Shown here piece by piece: positions 1-9,900 of a DNA stretch of 64,000 bases (its first letter is position 1; each line of letters starts with the position of its first letter). The stretch is from positions 75,439,816 to 75,503,815 of the forward strand of contig CM072801.1 of the NCBI GenBank assembly GCA_037013495.1, read 5' to 3'. The translations under genes were made by a program, and so were the position numbers. The notes under the pieces were generated by a model. That model was not told where the DNA came from. It did no database searches and worked only from the letters and a program-made list of their open reading frames with translations. This stretch comes from Hippophae tibetana. Lineage: Eukaryota > Streptophyta > Magnoliopsida > Rosales > Elaeagnaceae.

Positions 1-2
1 CT

Positions 3-2666
3 AAACCTGTACGAGAGGCCCAAAGAAGACTAAACCCAAACATGCAAGAGGTAGTTAAGAAGGAAATTCTTAAATTATTAGAAGAAGGGATTATCTATCC
101 TATTGCGGATAGTAAGTGGGTTAGTCCAGTGCATGTGGTACCAAAGAAATCTGGGATAACAGTTGTTAAGAATGACAAAAGTGAATTAGTGCCCACTAGA
201 ATAATCACTGGATGGAGAATGTGTATAGATTTTAGGAAACTAAATTTATATACGAAAAAGGATCACTTTCCTCTTCCATTCATTGATCAAATGTTGGAAA
301 GATTAGCTGGGCACGAATTTTACTGTTTTTTGGATGGACTGTCTGGATATTATCAAGTACCCATAGCACCAGAAGATCAGGAAAAGACCACATTTACATG
401 TCCTTTTGGGACATTTGCTTTTCGCAGAATGCCATTTGGGTTATGCAATGCCCCTGCCACGTTCCAGAGATGCATGATATCCATTTTCTCGGACATGGTG
501 GAAAAATTCATTGAGATTTTCATGGACGATTTCTCTGTCTTTGGGAACTCATTTGATGATTGCTTACATAAATTGACTTTGGTTTTAGAAAGATGCATTG
601 AATGCAATCTAACCCTTAGTTGGGAGAAAAGTCATTTTATGGTTCAAAAAGGGATAGTTTTAGGACATATAATTTCAAACAAGGGTATTGAAGTTGATAA
701 GGCAAAAGTTGAATTGATATCCAAACTACCTCCCCCTACATCTGTGAAGGGGATAAGAAGCTTCTTGGGACATGCAGGATTCTACAGACGATTTATTAAA
801 GATTTCTCTAAAATAAGTCGTCCATTATGTAACTTGCTATCCAAAGATGCTGATTTTGATTTCAACAATGACTGTCTTACTTCCTTTAATACCTTGAAAG
901 ATAAACTCACATCTACCCCTGTTATAATGGCACCAAACTGGTCTTTACCCTTTGAAATAATGTGTGACGCTTCTGATTATGCAATAGGAGCAGTCCTGGG
1001 ACAAAGAGTGGATAAGCGTTTACATGTCATCTACTATGCTAGCAAAACACTCAATGATGCCCAGATGAATTACACCACCACTGAAAAGGAATTCTTGGCT
1101 ATAGTATTCTCTTTAGACAAATTTCGGTCTTATTTAGTAGGATCTAAAGTGATTGTGCATTCTGATCATGCTGCTTTAAGATACCTATTAAGTAAACCAA
1201 ATGCCAAGCCAAGATTAATCAGGTGGGTCTTACTCTTACAAGAATTTGACCTAGAAATCAAGGATAAGAAAGGCAGTGAAAACTTAGTAGCTGACCATTT
1301 GTCTAGGTTGATTTCTGACTTTAATTCTCTTAAAGATGAGAGTAATGATGATATAGTTGAAACCTTTCCTGATGAACAGTTATTTTTCATAGGTCCGAAC
1401 CCATGGTACGCTGATATTGTAAATTATCTTGCCACTGGTGTTTTGCGACCTAACACTTCATATCAGGAGAAGAAAAGGTTTTTTAAAACTATTAAGGACT
1501 ATTTCTGGGATGACCCTTATTTATACAAGATTGGTCAAGATCAAGTCATCCGGAGATGTGTACCTGAAGAAGAACATAAGAGCATTCTGACTTTTTGTCA
1601 TGAACTTCATTGTGGGGGTCATTTTGGAGGAGAAAAGACAGCCCGTAAGATATTACAGTCTGGATTCTTTTGGCCCACTCTTTTTAAAGATGCTCATATG
1701 TTTTGTGCACAATGTGATAGATGTCAAAGAACAGGAAACATAAGCAAAAGAGATGAAATGCCTTTGACATCTAATTTAGTTGTTGAACTCTTTGACGTAT
1801 GGGGGATTGACTTTATGGGTCCTTTTCCCCCATCTAATAGTTTTCAATACATTTTGGTTGCTGTGGATTATGTGTCCAAGTGGGTAGAAGCTATACCCAC
1901 CAAAACCAATGATGCTAATGTTGTTGTGAAATTCTTGAAAGATTTCATATTCAGTAGGTTCGGAACGCCTAGAGCTATAATAAGTGATGGAGGTAGCCAT
2001 TTTTGTAACAAACTCTTTGATGGAGTACTAAACAAATACAACATCACACATAAGGTAGCTACTCCATATCATCCTCAAACTTCCGGTTTAGTGGAAGTAA
2101 GTAATAGGCAAATTAAGGGAATACTGGAACGCACTGTGCGTCCCTCAAGGAAGGATTGGGCATTTAAGTTAAATGATGCCTTATGGGCATACCGCACCGC
2201 TTACAAAACACCTATTGGGATGAGCCCTTACCGGTTAATCTTTGGGAAAGCGTGCCACCTTCCAGTTGAACTTGAACACAAGGCTTATTGGGCAATTAAA
2301 GAGCTAAACATGGATTTAGATAAAGCAGGTGAAAAACGAGTACTCCAGCTTCATGAGTTGGAAGAAATTAGGAATGAAGCCAATGAGAATGCCAAATTAT
2401 ACAAGGAGCGTACTAAGCGCTATCATGACAAGAGGCTAGTTCCTAAAACTTTTCACCCTGGAATGAAAGTTCTTTTATTTAACTCTCGTTTGAGATTGTT
2501 TCTAGGAAAGCTGAGATCAAGATGGGATGGACCATTCAAAATAGTTCAGGTATCTGAACATGGAGTGGTAGAAGTTTACAGCGATCTGTCTGTATACACT
2601 TTAATAATGAATATGATGGATGCACCTGCATTTCTCCATTACTACTTACACATTCTCAGGAAATAG
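3..2666 (+). CDS. pol: Pol polyprotein, C-terminal part (reverse transcriptase, RNase H, integrase), 5'-partial
   Basis: The protein copies element RNA into cDNA (RT plus RNase H) and inserts it into chromosomes (integrase). The frame is open through base 3 and reads [13 protein letters not shown] before the first methionine at 42, a conserved RT lead-in, so the true start is left of the window. Residues are counted from that methionine (874 aa to the stop). RT: D98 in FLDG, and D162/D163 in FMDD. RNase H: D309, E348, D375, D418. Integrase zinc finger: H520, H527, C558, C561. Integrase core: D590, D649, E685, with 35 residues between the last two (D,D35E). A GPF module (RWDGPF) lies at about 827-832. 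All catalytic residues are present, so this portion could be functional. Oddity: after about residue 842 the protein leaves the usual integrase ending and has a tail encoded by DNA shared with element B. Confidence 0.95.
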   Translation, partial: KPVREAQRRLNPNMQEVVKKEILKLLEEGIIYPIADSKWVSPVHVVPKKSGITVVKNDKSELVPTRIITGWRMCIDFRKLNLYTKKDHFPLPFIDQMLERLAGHEFYCFLDGLSGYYQVPIAPEDQEKTTFTCPFGTFAFRRMPFGLCNAPATFQRCMISIFSDMVEKFIEIFMDDFSVFGNSFDDCLHKLTLVLERCIECNLTLSWEKSHFMVQKGIVLGHIISNKGIEVDKAKVELISKLPPPTSVKGIRSFLGHAGFYRRFIKDFSKISRPLCNLLSKDADFDFNNDCLTSFNTLKDKLTSTPVIMAPNWSLPFEIMCDASDYAIGAVLGQRVDKRLHVIYYASKTLNDAQMNYTTTEKEFLAIVFSLDKFRSYLVGSKVIVHSDHAALRYLLSKPNAKPRLIRWVLLLQEFDLEIKDKKGSENLVADHLSRLISDFNSLKDESNDDIVETFPDEQLFFIGPNPWYADIVNYLATGVLRPNTSYQEKKRFFKTIKDYFWDDPYLYKIGQDQVIRRCVPEEEHKSILTFCHELHCGGHFGGEKTARKILQSGFFWPTLFKDAHMFCAQCDRCQRTGNISKRDEMPLTSNLVVELFDVWGIDFMGPFPPSNSFQYILVAVDYVSKWVEAIPTKTNDANVVVKFLKDFIFSRFGTPRAIISDGGSHFCNKLFDGVLNKYNITHKVATPYHPQTSGLVEVSNRQIKGILERTVRPSRKDWAFKLNDALWAYRTAYKTPIGMSPYRLIFGKACHLPVELEHKAYWAIKELNMDLDKAGEKRVLQLHELEEIRNEANENAKLYKERTKRYHDKRLVPKTFHPGMKVLLFNSRLRLFLGKLRSRWDGPFKIVQVSEHGVVEVYSDLSVYTLIMNMMDAPAFLHYYLHILRK

Positions 2667-2709
2667 GTAATCTTTCTTCTCTTTTCTCTTTATCTTTAAT
2701 TTACAGTTG

Positions 2710-2754
2710 TTACATTGAGGACAATGTAAGTTCTAGGTTGGGGGTGGTGAAAAG
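2710..2754 (+). other. Perfect hairpin followed by an internal G-rich (second PPT-like) tract
   Basis: TTACATTG (2710-2717) and CAATGTAA (2722-2729) form a perfect 8-bp stem with an AGGA loop. Six bases later comes a purine-rich tract, AGGTTGGGGGTGGTGAAAAG (2735-2754). Element B keeps hairpin and tract unchanged (58243-58286, minus strand). From memory, a similar hairpin and G-tract occurs downstream of pol in other plant gypsy elements, but I could not check this. Possible roles are a second plus-strand priming site or an RNA structure at the pol terminus. Confidence 0.6.
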
Positions 2755-4180
2755 TTACCATGCTTAATTAAAAAAAAAAAAAAGATTTAACAATTTAAAA
2801 ATTAAAAAAAAAAAAAAATTTAAATATTTTCTCACAAAAATTTATCATTTCTTTAAATCAAATTTAAGTAAATAATTAAGTCTTTTGTACTGTTAGATTA
2901 ATTTTTGAAAACATATCATGAAATATTTTGTAATTATTTTTGATAATTAGTTAGTTTTTGTCATAACTAGTATTTCTTGATAAAATGTGGAAATTATATT
3001 AAACCCAAAATCGGTGTTTATGAATTTTTTTTTAGTGGAGACTACCCTTGTGAGATATAATTTGAGCCTAAATTCTTTTATTCAGAGTGAAATATATTTT
3101 TTCTACTCCAAACACATTTCTTATTTATTCAAATTTTTAGATGATCTCTATAGGTATTAGCATTGAATGTATGAATTTTTTCTCATCTTAATAGAGTATC
3201 ATATATTTTTTTATTATTTTTGTTTAGATTAAATGATTTGAGTAGAAATTGATAGTATATGCTTATATCTCATTTATGCATGACTGCTACAAAAACAAAA
3301 AGACATATCTGGGGTTACCTAAACCAAGATCAAACAGAAAAGCCACAAAATTAACCACTCACCAAAATCCAAAAAAATGTACAATCTGTACATGGGTTGA
3401 CTCTCTAAAAAAATACATATATTGAAAAAAAAATATCTTCAGAAAAAAAATAGAGAGATAAAAAAATTATAGTATCATCTACATACTATGACCCACATTG
3501 CCTACAAAGTTGTGAGTAAAGGCTAATTACAAAAGAAATATATAGGAAGTAATTCCCTAAAAAGTCATTGCAATTTCTTCATTTGTAAAAAGCATATATC
3601 TTGAAATTCTTTCTTAATGAGTTTGATTTATGCATTAAAATAATTTTTATATATGATATCTTTATAATTTATACATTCGATTCCTTTCATGAGATCAATG
3701 TTAAAATAACACTTTGAGCCTTTATTCTTTATACATATGCGAACCTATTAGTTCATTTCTATACATCAACTCTTTCGCATATAAATTAGTATGAGTGTTT
3801 GAACCCATAGGATTCAGTGCTTTGAGAGTATTGACTTGTGAGGAATAGAGTCGAAGCGAATTCTGATTCATGACACTGAAATTGGGTAAAATTAAATTGA
3901 TACATTTTTGAAATGAAATATGAAAATGATTTTCGACTAATTATTATAATAAAATCATGATTGTTTAAAGAGATTAAAATAACTTATGCTTGAGATTTTA
4001 ATTATGATCTTAAAGGAGATTAAAAAGTATGAGATATTTTTGTGATATGTTGTTTTCTTTTATTCTTAAATTAATTATTGATTGTGTTGTAATTGTAGTT
4101 TTTGATTTGATTGTTTTTATAGTTTCTTTTGATTTTTACAGTTAGTTCAATGTTTGTGGGTATCATTACTGAAAACCCTC

Positions 4181-4253
4181 ACGAGACTCAAACTCGTCCA
4201 CTAGGGCAACCTAGGGGTTTAACGGCTTGTTGCATAGGCTAAATGCAACCGTT
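4181..4253 (+). other. Cluster of three predicted hairpins upstream of the PPT
   Basis: Three stems follow each other. Stem 1: ACGAG/CTCGT with a 7-nt loop (4181-4197). Stem 2: CTAGG/CCTAG closing a GCAA tetraloop of GNRA type (4201-4214). Stem 3: TTGCAT/ATGCAA with a 7-nt loop, enclosed by AACGG/CCGTT with a CTTG bulge (4221-4253). The cluster ends about 80 bp before the polypurine tract. The same sequence is kept in element B at 56767-56839 on the minus strand. It may be an RNA structure in the 3' part of the transcript. The function is unknown. Confidence 0.5.
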
Positions 4254-4330
4254 TCAATCCACGAAAGTGATTTAGGATAGTTTAATTTTTAGTTTTTATC
4301 GCTTCTCTTGCTAAGGGACTAGCAAGAAGC

Positions 4331-4343
4331 TGGTTGGGGGTTG
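4331..4343 (+). promoter_or_regulatory. Polypurine tract of element A
   Basis: TGGTTGGGGGTTG sits directly against the first base of the LTR. Plus-strand DNA synthesis normally starts from such a tract after RNase H cleavage. The same tract abuts the 3' LTR of element B at 56677-56689. It is G-rich rather than a pure purine run, as is common in this lineage. Confidence 0.8.
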
Positions 4344-4639
4344 TGACGAGTGCTCAAAAAGCACTAAAATAACCATGATTTTATGCACATTAATTGATTA
4401 AAAATATATATATTTATATGTTTTATCATATATTTATATAAATTTGTCTTTTTCGGAATCACGGGTATTTTTATTGTTTTTCAGGTATTTTGGCTTAAAA
4501 ACGCAACTTAAAAACTCAAAGAGGAATACTGGAAGCAATACATCACAAATATATTAATAAATAAATGCGGAAAGGTCGACAAATATGGAAAAATTGGACA
4601 AAATGGGTCAAAAAGGTCAAAAATGTCAAAAAGGAGAAA

Positions 4640-4911
4640 AACGCGCCGCCGCGCTGCCCGGCCGCCGCGCCCCACCGCCCGGCCGCCGCGCCCCAGCACC
4701 CAGCACCGCCCCAAGCAGCAGCGCGCGGCACTGTTCATCCGTGGTTACTGTTCATCAGACTCGGCACTGTTCATACCCCGGTACTGTTCATCAGACTCGG
4801 CACTGTTCATCCGCGGGTACGGTTCATCCGCGGGTACTGTTCATCAGACTCGGCACTGTTCATACCCCGGTACTGTTCATCAGACTCGGCACTGTTCATA
4901 CCCGGTACTGT
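4640..4911 (+). repeat. GC-rich U3 segment with TACTGTTCAT tandem repeats (element A)
   Basis: A CpG-rich block at about 4640-4730 precedes roughly ten copies of the core CTGTTCAT between 4729 and 4911. The copies are joined by spacers such as CAGACTCGG and ACCCCGG. One copy is changed to GGTTCAT near 4822. The block lies just upstream of the TGACGTCA sites and the TATA box, where LTR enhancers normally sit. Element B has the same core with quite different GC-rich spacers. Confidence 0.75.
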
Positions 4912-4931
4912 GCAGCCGCCCCATGTCATGC

Positions 4932-4952
4932 TGACGTCATCAAATGACGTCA
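4932..4952 (+). promoter_or_regulatory. Paired TGACGTCA palindromes in U3 (bZIP-type sites)
   Basis: TGACGTCA occurs at 4932-4939 and again at 4945-4952, with 5 bp between, about 70 bp upstream of the TATA box. TGACGTCA contains the TGACG core bound by plant TGA/bZIP factors. Both LTRs of element B keep three copies at the equivalent place. Binding is inferred, not shown. Confidence 0.6.
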
Positions 4953-5021
4953 GCAATCAATAATCCGCGTTTTTACATTTTTTTAACATTTTTTTCTCTA
5001 CTTTTTCTCTCCATCCTCACC

Positions 5022-5029
5022 TATAAATA
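5022..5029 (+). promoter_or_regulatory. TATA box of the element A LTR
   Basis: TATAAATA is preceded by a CT-rich stretch and followed by CCCCCTTCCC. It is conserved at the same LTR position in both B LTRs. Transcription, and so the start of R, would be expected about 30 bp downstream, near 5050-5060. Confidence 0.75.
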
Positions 5030-5796
5030 CCCCCCTTCCCTTCACTTCAAAATACACCTTCAAACCACACTTCTCTCTTCTTTCTTTCTCTCATTTCTTA
5101 GTTTTTTTGAGTTTTCCTTAGTTTCTTTCTTAGTTTCTAAGTTTTTCTTAGTTTCCTTCTTAGTTTTTAGTTCAATTCTCTTAGTTTTAGTGTTCTTCTC
5201 TTTTTGAGAGGAACTTGTAATGTTTTTGTAATAATTTAGTTTTTGATTCTATATATGGAAGTGCAAATTCCGCTCGGAGGTTTTCTAGCAACGGGAATAG
5301 CGTCGAAGTTCTGTAAGGATTTTATTTTCTTTACAGTTATTTTTATGCTTTATTCTTACATGTTATATTTAATTTGTCTATGATTAAATTTAACTCTGCT
5401 AGCTGTTTATAAACATGATATAATAATAACGTTGTTATGCTTGCGAAATATTAAATAGGTGAAAATTTCTAAAATGAATTGATTTTGTTTTTATTCAAGA
5501 TTTTATATTAAGAATGTTAGAGAGAAATATATTATTTTTCATTACAAACTTAAAACTGAAAATTAGATTTTAAGGTTTAGTTATCCGGTCTAATTTAGAG
5601 TAGTGCTCTTTTATTTGTTGGTACAATCGCCCGGTAGTTAGAGTGAAACTCTATTTCAAAAGTTTTTATAAGAATTATTATGTGAAAATGTATTGACAAC
5701 ATGTTTTCAATAGTGGTTTTAAAACTTGAAAGTTAGTACTCGGATAATTAAATTCTTATGTTTAATTTGGACACCTTGAATAAAGTTTAAACTGTC

Positions 5797-5947
5797 TAAC
5801 CCCACCAAAGGTGGCATTTAAATGATTCATTTTCAATCTCTTAGAAAAAGGAATTAATTTAATTAAGCATATTAGTTATCAACCCCACCCATAGGTGTTA
5901 ATTGATTTGTTTAGTTAACAAAGAATATCTAACCCCACCAAAGGTGG
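5797..5947 (+). other. Three short hairpins with AACCCCACC motif in R/U5
   Basis: Two copies of CCACC-AAA-GGTGG (within 5797-5814 and 5930-5947) flank a variant CACC-CATA-GGTG (within 5880-5897). Each begins with AACCCC. All three can pair although the middle one differs in sequence. All three are kept in both B LTRs. They lie downstream of the TATA box and so in the transcribed leader or trailer. Confidence 0.5.
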
Positions 5948-6093
5948 TATTTATATAAAAAAGAGAGAATCAATAAAATATCAATTTATATCTTTAATAA
6001 CCTAGATAATATGAGCAAGCATAATTAATTTAGTTATTATATCCATAAATACTCCGCTAATATAAATGATAAAATTTGCATGAATATTTATTG

Positions 6094-6180
6094 AATCTGT
6101 ATATATGTTTATTTTTTTATGTTATTAGATTATATTTAATTAATCTGTATATATGTTTATTTTATGTTATTAGATTAGGA
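6094..6180 (+). repeat. Short direct duplication in the element A LTR
   Basis: Two adjacent copies of a segment of about 40 bp containing AATCTGTATATATG followed by TTATGTTATTAGATTA. The corresponding part of element B is arranged differently, so the duplication is probably local to A. Confidence 0.6.
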
Positions 6181-6399
6181 ACACAAAAACCAAACTATCG
6201 TGACAGGATGTTTAGGATTTAATTTCGTTTTTTTTAAAGTTTGAATAATAAATTAAAAACCACATACATTCCTTCCTTAGATCGACCTTGGGAGTATACT
6301 TATCATTTTCTTCGAAATGATTCGTGCACTTGCGAGAGTTTTATAAATATTAAAACCAAAGTATTTGCGGGAATCGGCGATGCCGGTTTTCGTTCATCA

Positions 6400-6404
6400 C
6401 TGGT
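6400..6404 (+). other. Element A / satellite junction, CTGGT flank
   Basis: The base after the LTR terminus CA starts CTGGTCAAAC, which is the regular satellite sequence. CTGGT is the expected right-hand copy of a 5-bp target-site duplication. The left copy lies outside the window. The same five bases flank element B on both sides. Confidence 0.75.
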
Positions 6405-6927
6405 CAAACTCAAAAAACAAAGAAAAGTAAAATATACTAACATTTTAAAGAAAACATAGAAATGAATTCCAAATAGCAAAACAATGACAAATAAGTAGTA
6501 AAATAACACAAGACATGATGGACAAATTTTCGTTCTTTTTTTGGAATATGACACTTAAGAAAGCAGAAAACAAACAAAGGGCAAAATGTTTGACATCTAA
6601 AATTCAACAAATAGATATACGAATATAGATACACTACTTCACCAACCCAGACTATAATACCAAATGATTTTTATCCTTTTCGCGGACAGCCTAAAAACTA
6701 TAGAACTCAAAGGAATAAGAAATATTGAATTACCAAGAAAATGGTTAAGATGCAAAAATTGAAATCCTAAAGAGTTAGAACAAAAAACAACGCAGTAAGG
6801 TGGGACCAAAATATAAGAAGTCAATGCGTATTGTAAATGACGGAATTTGGGTTCAAAAACATCGCGAACTAAAGTATCGCTTTGGTGCTGTTTTAGGTAT
6901 CCAAACAAGCTTCAATTTGTTATTTTA

Positions 6928-6959
6928 TAATTGTAATTTCGATACACGAATTACAATTA
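6928..6959. other. AT-rich dyad in the satellite monomer (representative copy)
   Basis: TAATTGTAATT and AATTACAATTA are perfect inverted copies with 10 bp between. In most monomers the right arm is AATTAAAATTA, one base off. I saw the perfect form in monomers starting at 6400, 13568, 15523, 20084, 22037 and 25948. Dyads and cruciform-prone sequences are frequent in centromeric satellites, but a role here is inference only. Confidence 0.6.
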
Positions 6960-9900
6960 ATAACATTTTAAAGCTGTAACACCAATTACTCCCTTTAGTT
7001 TATTGAAACGATGAACTGTAGTAGGTCTCTTGTTTTTCTCAAGACATAAGACTGGTCAAACTCAAAAAACAAAGAAAAGTAAAATATACTAACATTTTAG
7101 AGAAAACTTCGAAATGAATTCCAAATAGGAAAACAATGACAACAAAGTAGTAAAATAACACAAGACATGATGGACAAATTTTCGTTCTTTTGTTGGAATA
7201 CGTCACTTAAGAAAGCAGAAAACAAACAAAGGGCAAAATGTTTGAAATCTAAAATTCAACAAATAGATATACGAATATAGATACACTACTTCACCAACCC
7301 AGTCTATAATACCAAATGATGTTTATCCTTTTCGCGGACAGCCTAACAACTTTAGAACTCAAAGGAATAAGAAATATTGAATTACCAAGAAAATGGTTAA
7401 GATGTAAAAATTGAAATCCTAAAGAGTTAGAACAAAAAACAACGCAGTAAGGTGGGACCAAAATAAAAGAAGTCAATGCGTATTGTAAATGACGGAATTT
7501 GGGTTCAAAAACATGGCGAACTAAAGTATCGCTTTGGTGCGGTTTTAGGTATAGAACCAAGCTTCAATTTGTTATTTTATAATTGTAATTTCGATACACG
7601 AATTAAAATTAATAACATTTTAAAGCTGTAACCCCAATTACTCCCTTTAGTTTATTGAAACGATGAACTGTAGTAGGTCTCTTGTTTTTCTCAAGAACAA
7701 AGACTGGTCAAACTCAAAAAACAAAGAAAAGTAAAATATACTAACATTTTAGAGAAAACTTCGAAATGAATTCCAAATAAGAAAACAATGAAAACAAAGT
7801 AGTAAAATAACACAAGACATGATGGACAAATTTTCTTTCTTTTGTTGGAATACGTCACTTAAGAAAGCAAAAAACAAACAAAGGACAAAATGTTGGGAAT
7901 ATAAAATTCAACAAATAGATATACGAATATAGATACACTACTTCACCAACCCAGACTATAATACCAAATGATGTGGTTCTTTTTCTCGGACAGCCTAACA
8001 ACTTTAGAACTCAAAGGAATAAGAAATATTGAATTACCAAGAAAATGATTAAGATGTAAAAATTGAAATCCTAAAGAGTTAGAACAAAAACCAACGCAGT
8101 AAGGTGGGACCAAAATAAAAGAAGTCAATGCGTATTGTAAATGACGGAATTTGGGTTCAAAAACATGGCGAACTAAAGTATCGCTTTGGTGCGGTTTTAG
8201 GTATCCAAACAAGCTTCAATTTGTTATTTTATAATTGTAATTTCGATACACGAATTAAAATTAATAACATTTTAAAGCTGTAACCCCAATTACTCCCTTT
8301 AGTTTATTGAAACGATAAACTGTAGTAGGTCTCTTGTTTTTCTCAAGAACAAAGACTGATCAAACTCAAAAAACAAAGAAAAGTAAAATATACTAACATT
8401 TTAGAGAAAACATCGAAATGAATTCCAAATAGGAAAACAATGACAACAAAGTAGTAAAATAACACAAGACATGATGGACAAATTTTCGTTCTTTTTTTGG
8501 AATACGTCACTTAAGAAAGCAGAACACAAACAAAGGGCAAAATGTTTGAAATCTAAAATTCAACAAATAGATATACGAATATAGATACACTACTTCACCA
8601 ACCCAGACTATAATACCAAATGATGTTTATCCTTTTCGCGGACAGCCTAACAACTTTAGAACTCAAAGGAATAAGAAATATTGAATTACCAAGAAAATGG
8701 TTCAGATGTAAAAATTGAAATCCTAAATAGTTAGAACAAAAAACAACGCAGTAAGGTGGGACCAAAATAAAAGAAGTCAATGCGTATTGTAAATGACCGA
8801 ATTTGGGTTCAAAAACATGGCGAACTAAAGTATCGCTTTGCTGCGGTTTTAGGTATCCAAACAAGCTTCAATTTGATATTTTATAATTGTAATTTCGATA
8901 CACGAATTAAAATTAATAACATTTTAAAGCTGTAACCCCAATTACACCCTTTAGTTTATTCAAACGATGAACTGTAGTAGGTCTCTTGTTTTTCTCAAGA
9001 ACAAAGACTGGTCAAACTCAAAAAACAAAGAAAAGTAAAATATACTAATATTTTAAAGAAAACTTCGAAATGAATTCCAAATAGGAAAACAATGACAACA
9101 AAGTGGTAAAATAACACAAGACATGATGGACAAATTTTCGTTCTTTTTTTGGAATATGTCACTTAAGAAAGCAGAAAACAAACAAAGGGCAAAATGTTTG
9201 AAATCTAAAACTCAACAAATAGATATACGAATATAGATACACTACTTCACCAACCCAGACTATAATACCAAATGATGTTTATCCTTTTCGCGGACAGCCT
9301 AAAAACTTTAGAACTCAAAGGAATAAGAAATATTGAATTACCAAGAAAATGGTTTAGATGTAAAAATTGAAATCCTAAAGAGTTAGAACAAAAAACAACG
9401 CAGTAAGGTGGGACCAAAATAAAAGAAGTCAATGCGTATTGTAAATGACGGAATTTGGGTTCAAAAACATGGCGAACTAAAGTATCGCTTTGGTGCGGTT
9501 TTAGGTATCCAAACAAGCTTCAATTTGTTATTTTATAATTGTAATTTCGATACACGAATTAAAATTAATAACATTTTAAAGCTGTAACGCCAATTACTCC
9601 CTTTAGTTTATTGAAATGATGAACTGTAGTAGGTCTCTTGTTTTTCTCAAGAACAAAGACTGGTCAAACTCAAAAAACAAAGAAAAGTAAAATATACTAA
9701 CATTTTAGGGAAAACTTCGAAATGAATTCCAAATAAGAAAACAATGAAAACAAAGTAGTAAAATAACACAAGACATGATGGGCAAATTTTCTTTCTTTTG
9801 TTGGAATATGTCACTTAAGAAAGCAAAAAACAAATAAAGGACAAAATGTTTGGAATATAAAATTCAACAAATAGATATACGAATATAGATACACTACTTC

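Larger units (their letters stand above)
2667..4343 (+). other. Non-coding 3' internal region of element A (no env-like ORF)
   Basis: About 1.7 kb of AT-rich sequence between the pol stop and the LTR. I see no ORF of useful length on either strand. It holds poly(A) runs near 2769-2820, a hairpin plus G-rich tract at 2710-2754, a cluster of hairpins at 4181-4253, and the polypurine tract before the LTR. The same region, slightly shorter and in the same order, occupies 56677-58323 of element B on the minus strand. The position matches where Athila relatives carry an env-like gene. That gene is absent or decayed beyond recognition here. Confidence 0.8.
1..6399 (+). mobile_element. Athila-like Ty3/gypsy LTR retrotransposon A, 5'-truncated by the window
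   Basis: Seen: an open reading frame with RT, RNase H and integrase motifs, then 1.7 kb without coding capacity, a purine-rich tract, and a 2,056-bp LTR that begins TGACGAGTGC and ends GTTCATCA, directly against satellite DNA at 6400. Domain order RT-RH-INT is that of Ty3/gypsy. The RT motif [16 protein letters not shown] and the long LTR are typical of the Athila branch. The 5' LTR, PBS, gag and protease must lie left of the window, so intactness cannot be judged. The visible pol has no stop or frameshift. No env-like ORF lies between pol and the LTR, although many Athila elements carry one. Its LTR ends and 3' internal region are shared with element B at 54637-62138, so the two belong to one family. 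Confidence 0.92.
4344..6399 (+). repeat. 3' LTR of element A
   Basis: The 2,056-bp LTR begins TGACGAG and ends TTCATCA. The left border is set by the polypurine tract and the right border by the start of satellite DNA. It agrees with both B LTRs, which start TGATGAG on the minus strand. From left to right it contains a GC-rich U3 with short tandem repeats, two TGACGTCA palindromes, a TATA box, a pyrimidine-rich start of R, three CCACC/GGTGG-type hairpins, and a conserved terminal 150 bp. Short ORFs within it are translations of repeats and low-complexity sequence. Confidence 0.9.

Noticed and set aside
4199-4260. Possible tRNA-like gene (B-box-like GTTTCAATCC after several stems)
   Set aside because: No acceptor stem pairing, no proper A box and no credible anticodon arm; better explained as a hairpin cluster.
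2667-4330. Env-like gene of Athila downstream of pol
   Set aside because: No ORF of adequate length or with membrane or signal features in A or B.
4508-4963. Ala/Pro/Arg/His-rich ORFs on both strands in the LTR
   Set aside because: They are translations of the GC-rich U3 block and its short tandem repeats, open in several frames at once.
6310-6330. Shared CTTCGAAATGA between the LTR end and the satellite monomer
   Set aside because: An 11-base match around a TTCGAA palindrome with no similarity beyond it; probably chance, so no evidence that the satellite came from the LTR.
6639-6908. Minus-strand 89-aa ORF (and its 118-, 102-, 90-aa variants) as a multigene family
   Set aside because: It lies inside every satellite monomer. 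Most differences between the first two monomers change the amino acid, several copies are frameshifted, and the longer versions are created by one-base deletions. I treat it as satellite sequence, not genes.
7172-7205. CENP-B-box-like sequence in the monomer (TTTTGTTGGAATACG)
   Set aside because: Only about 11 of 17 positions agree and essential ones do not. Plants are not known to use this box.
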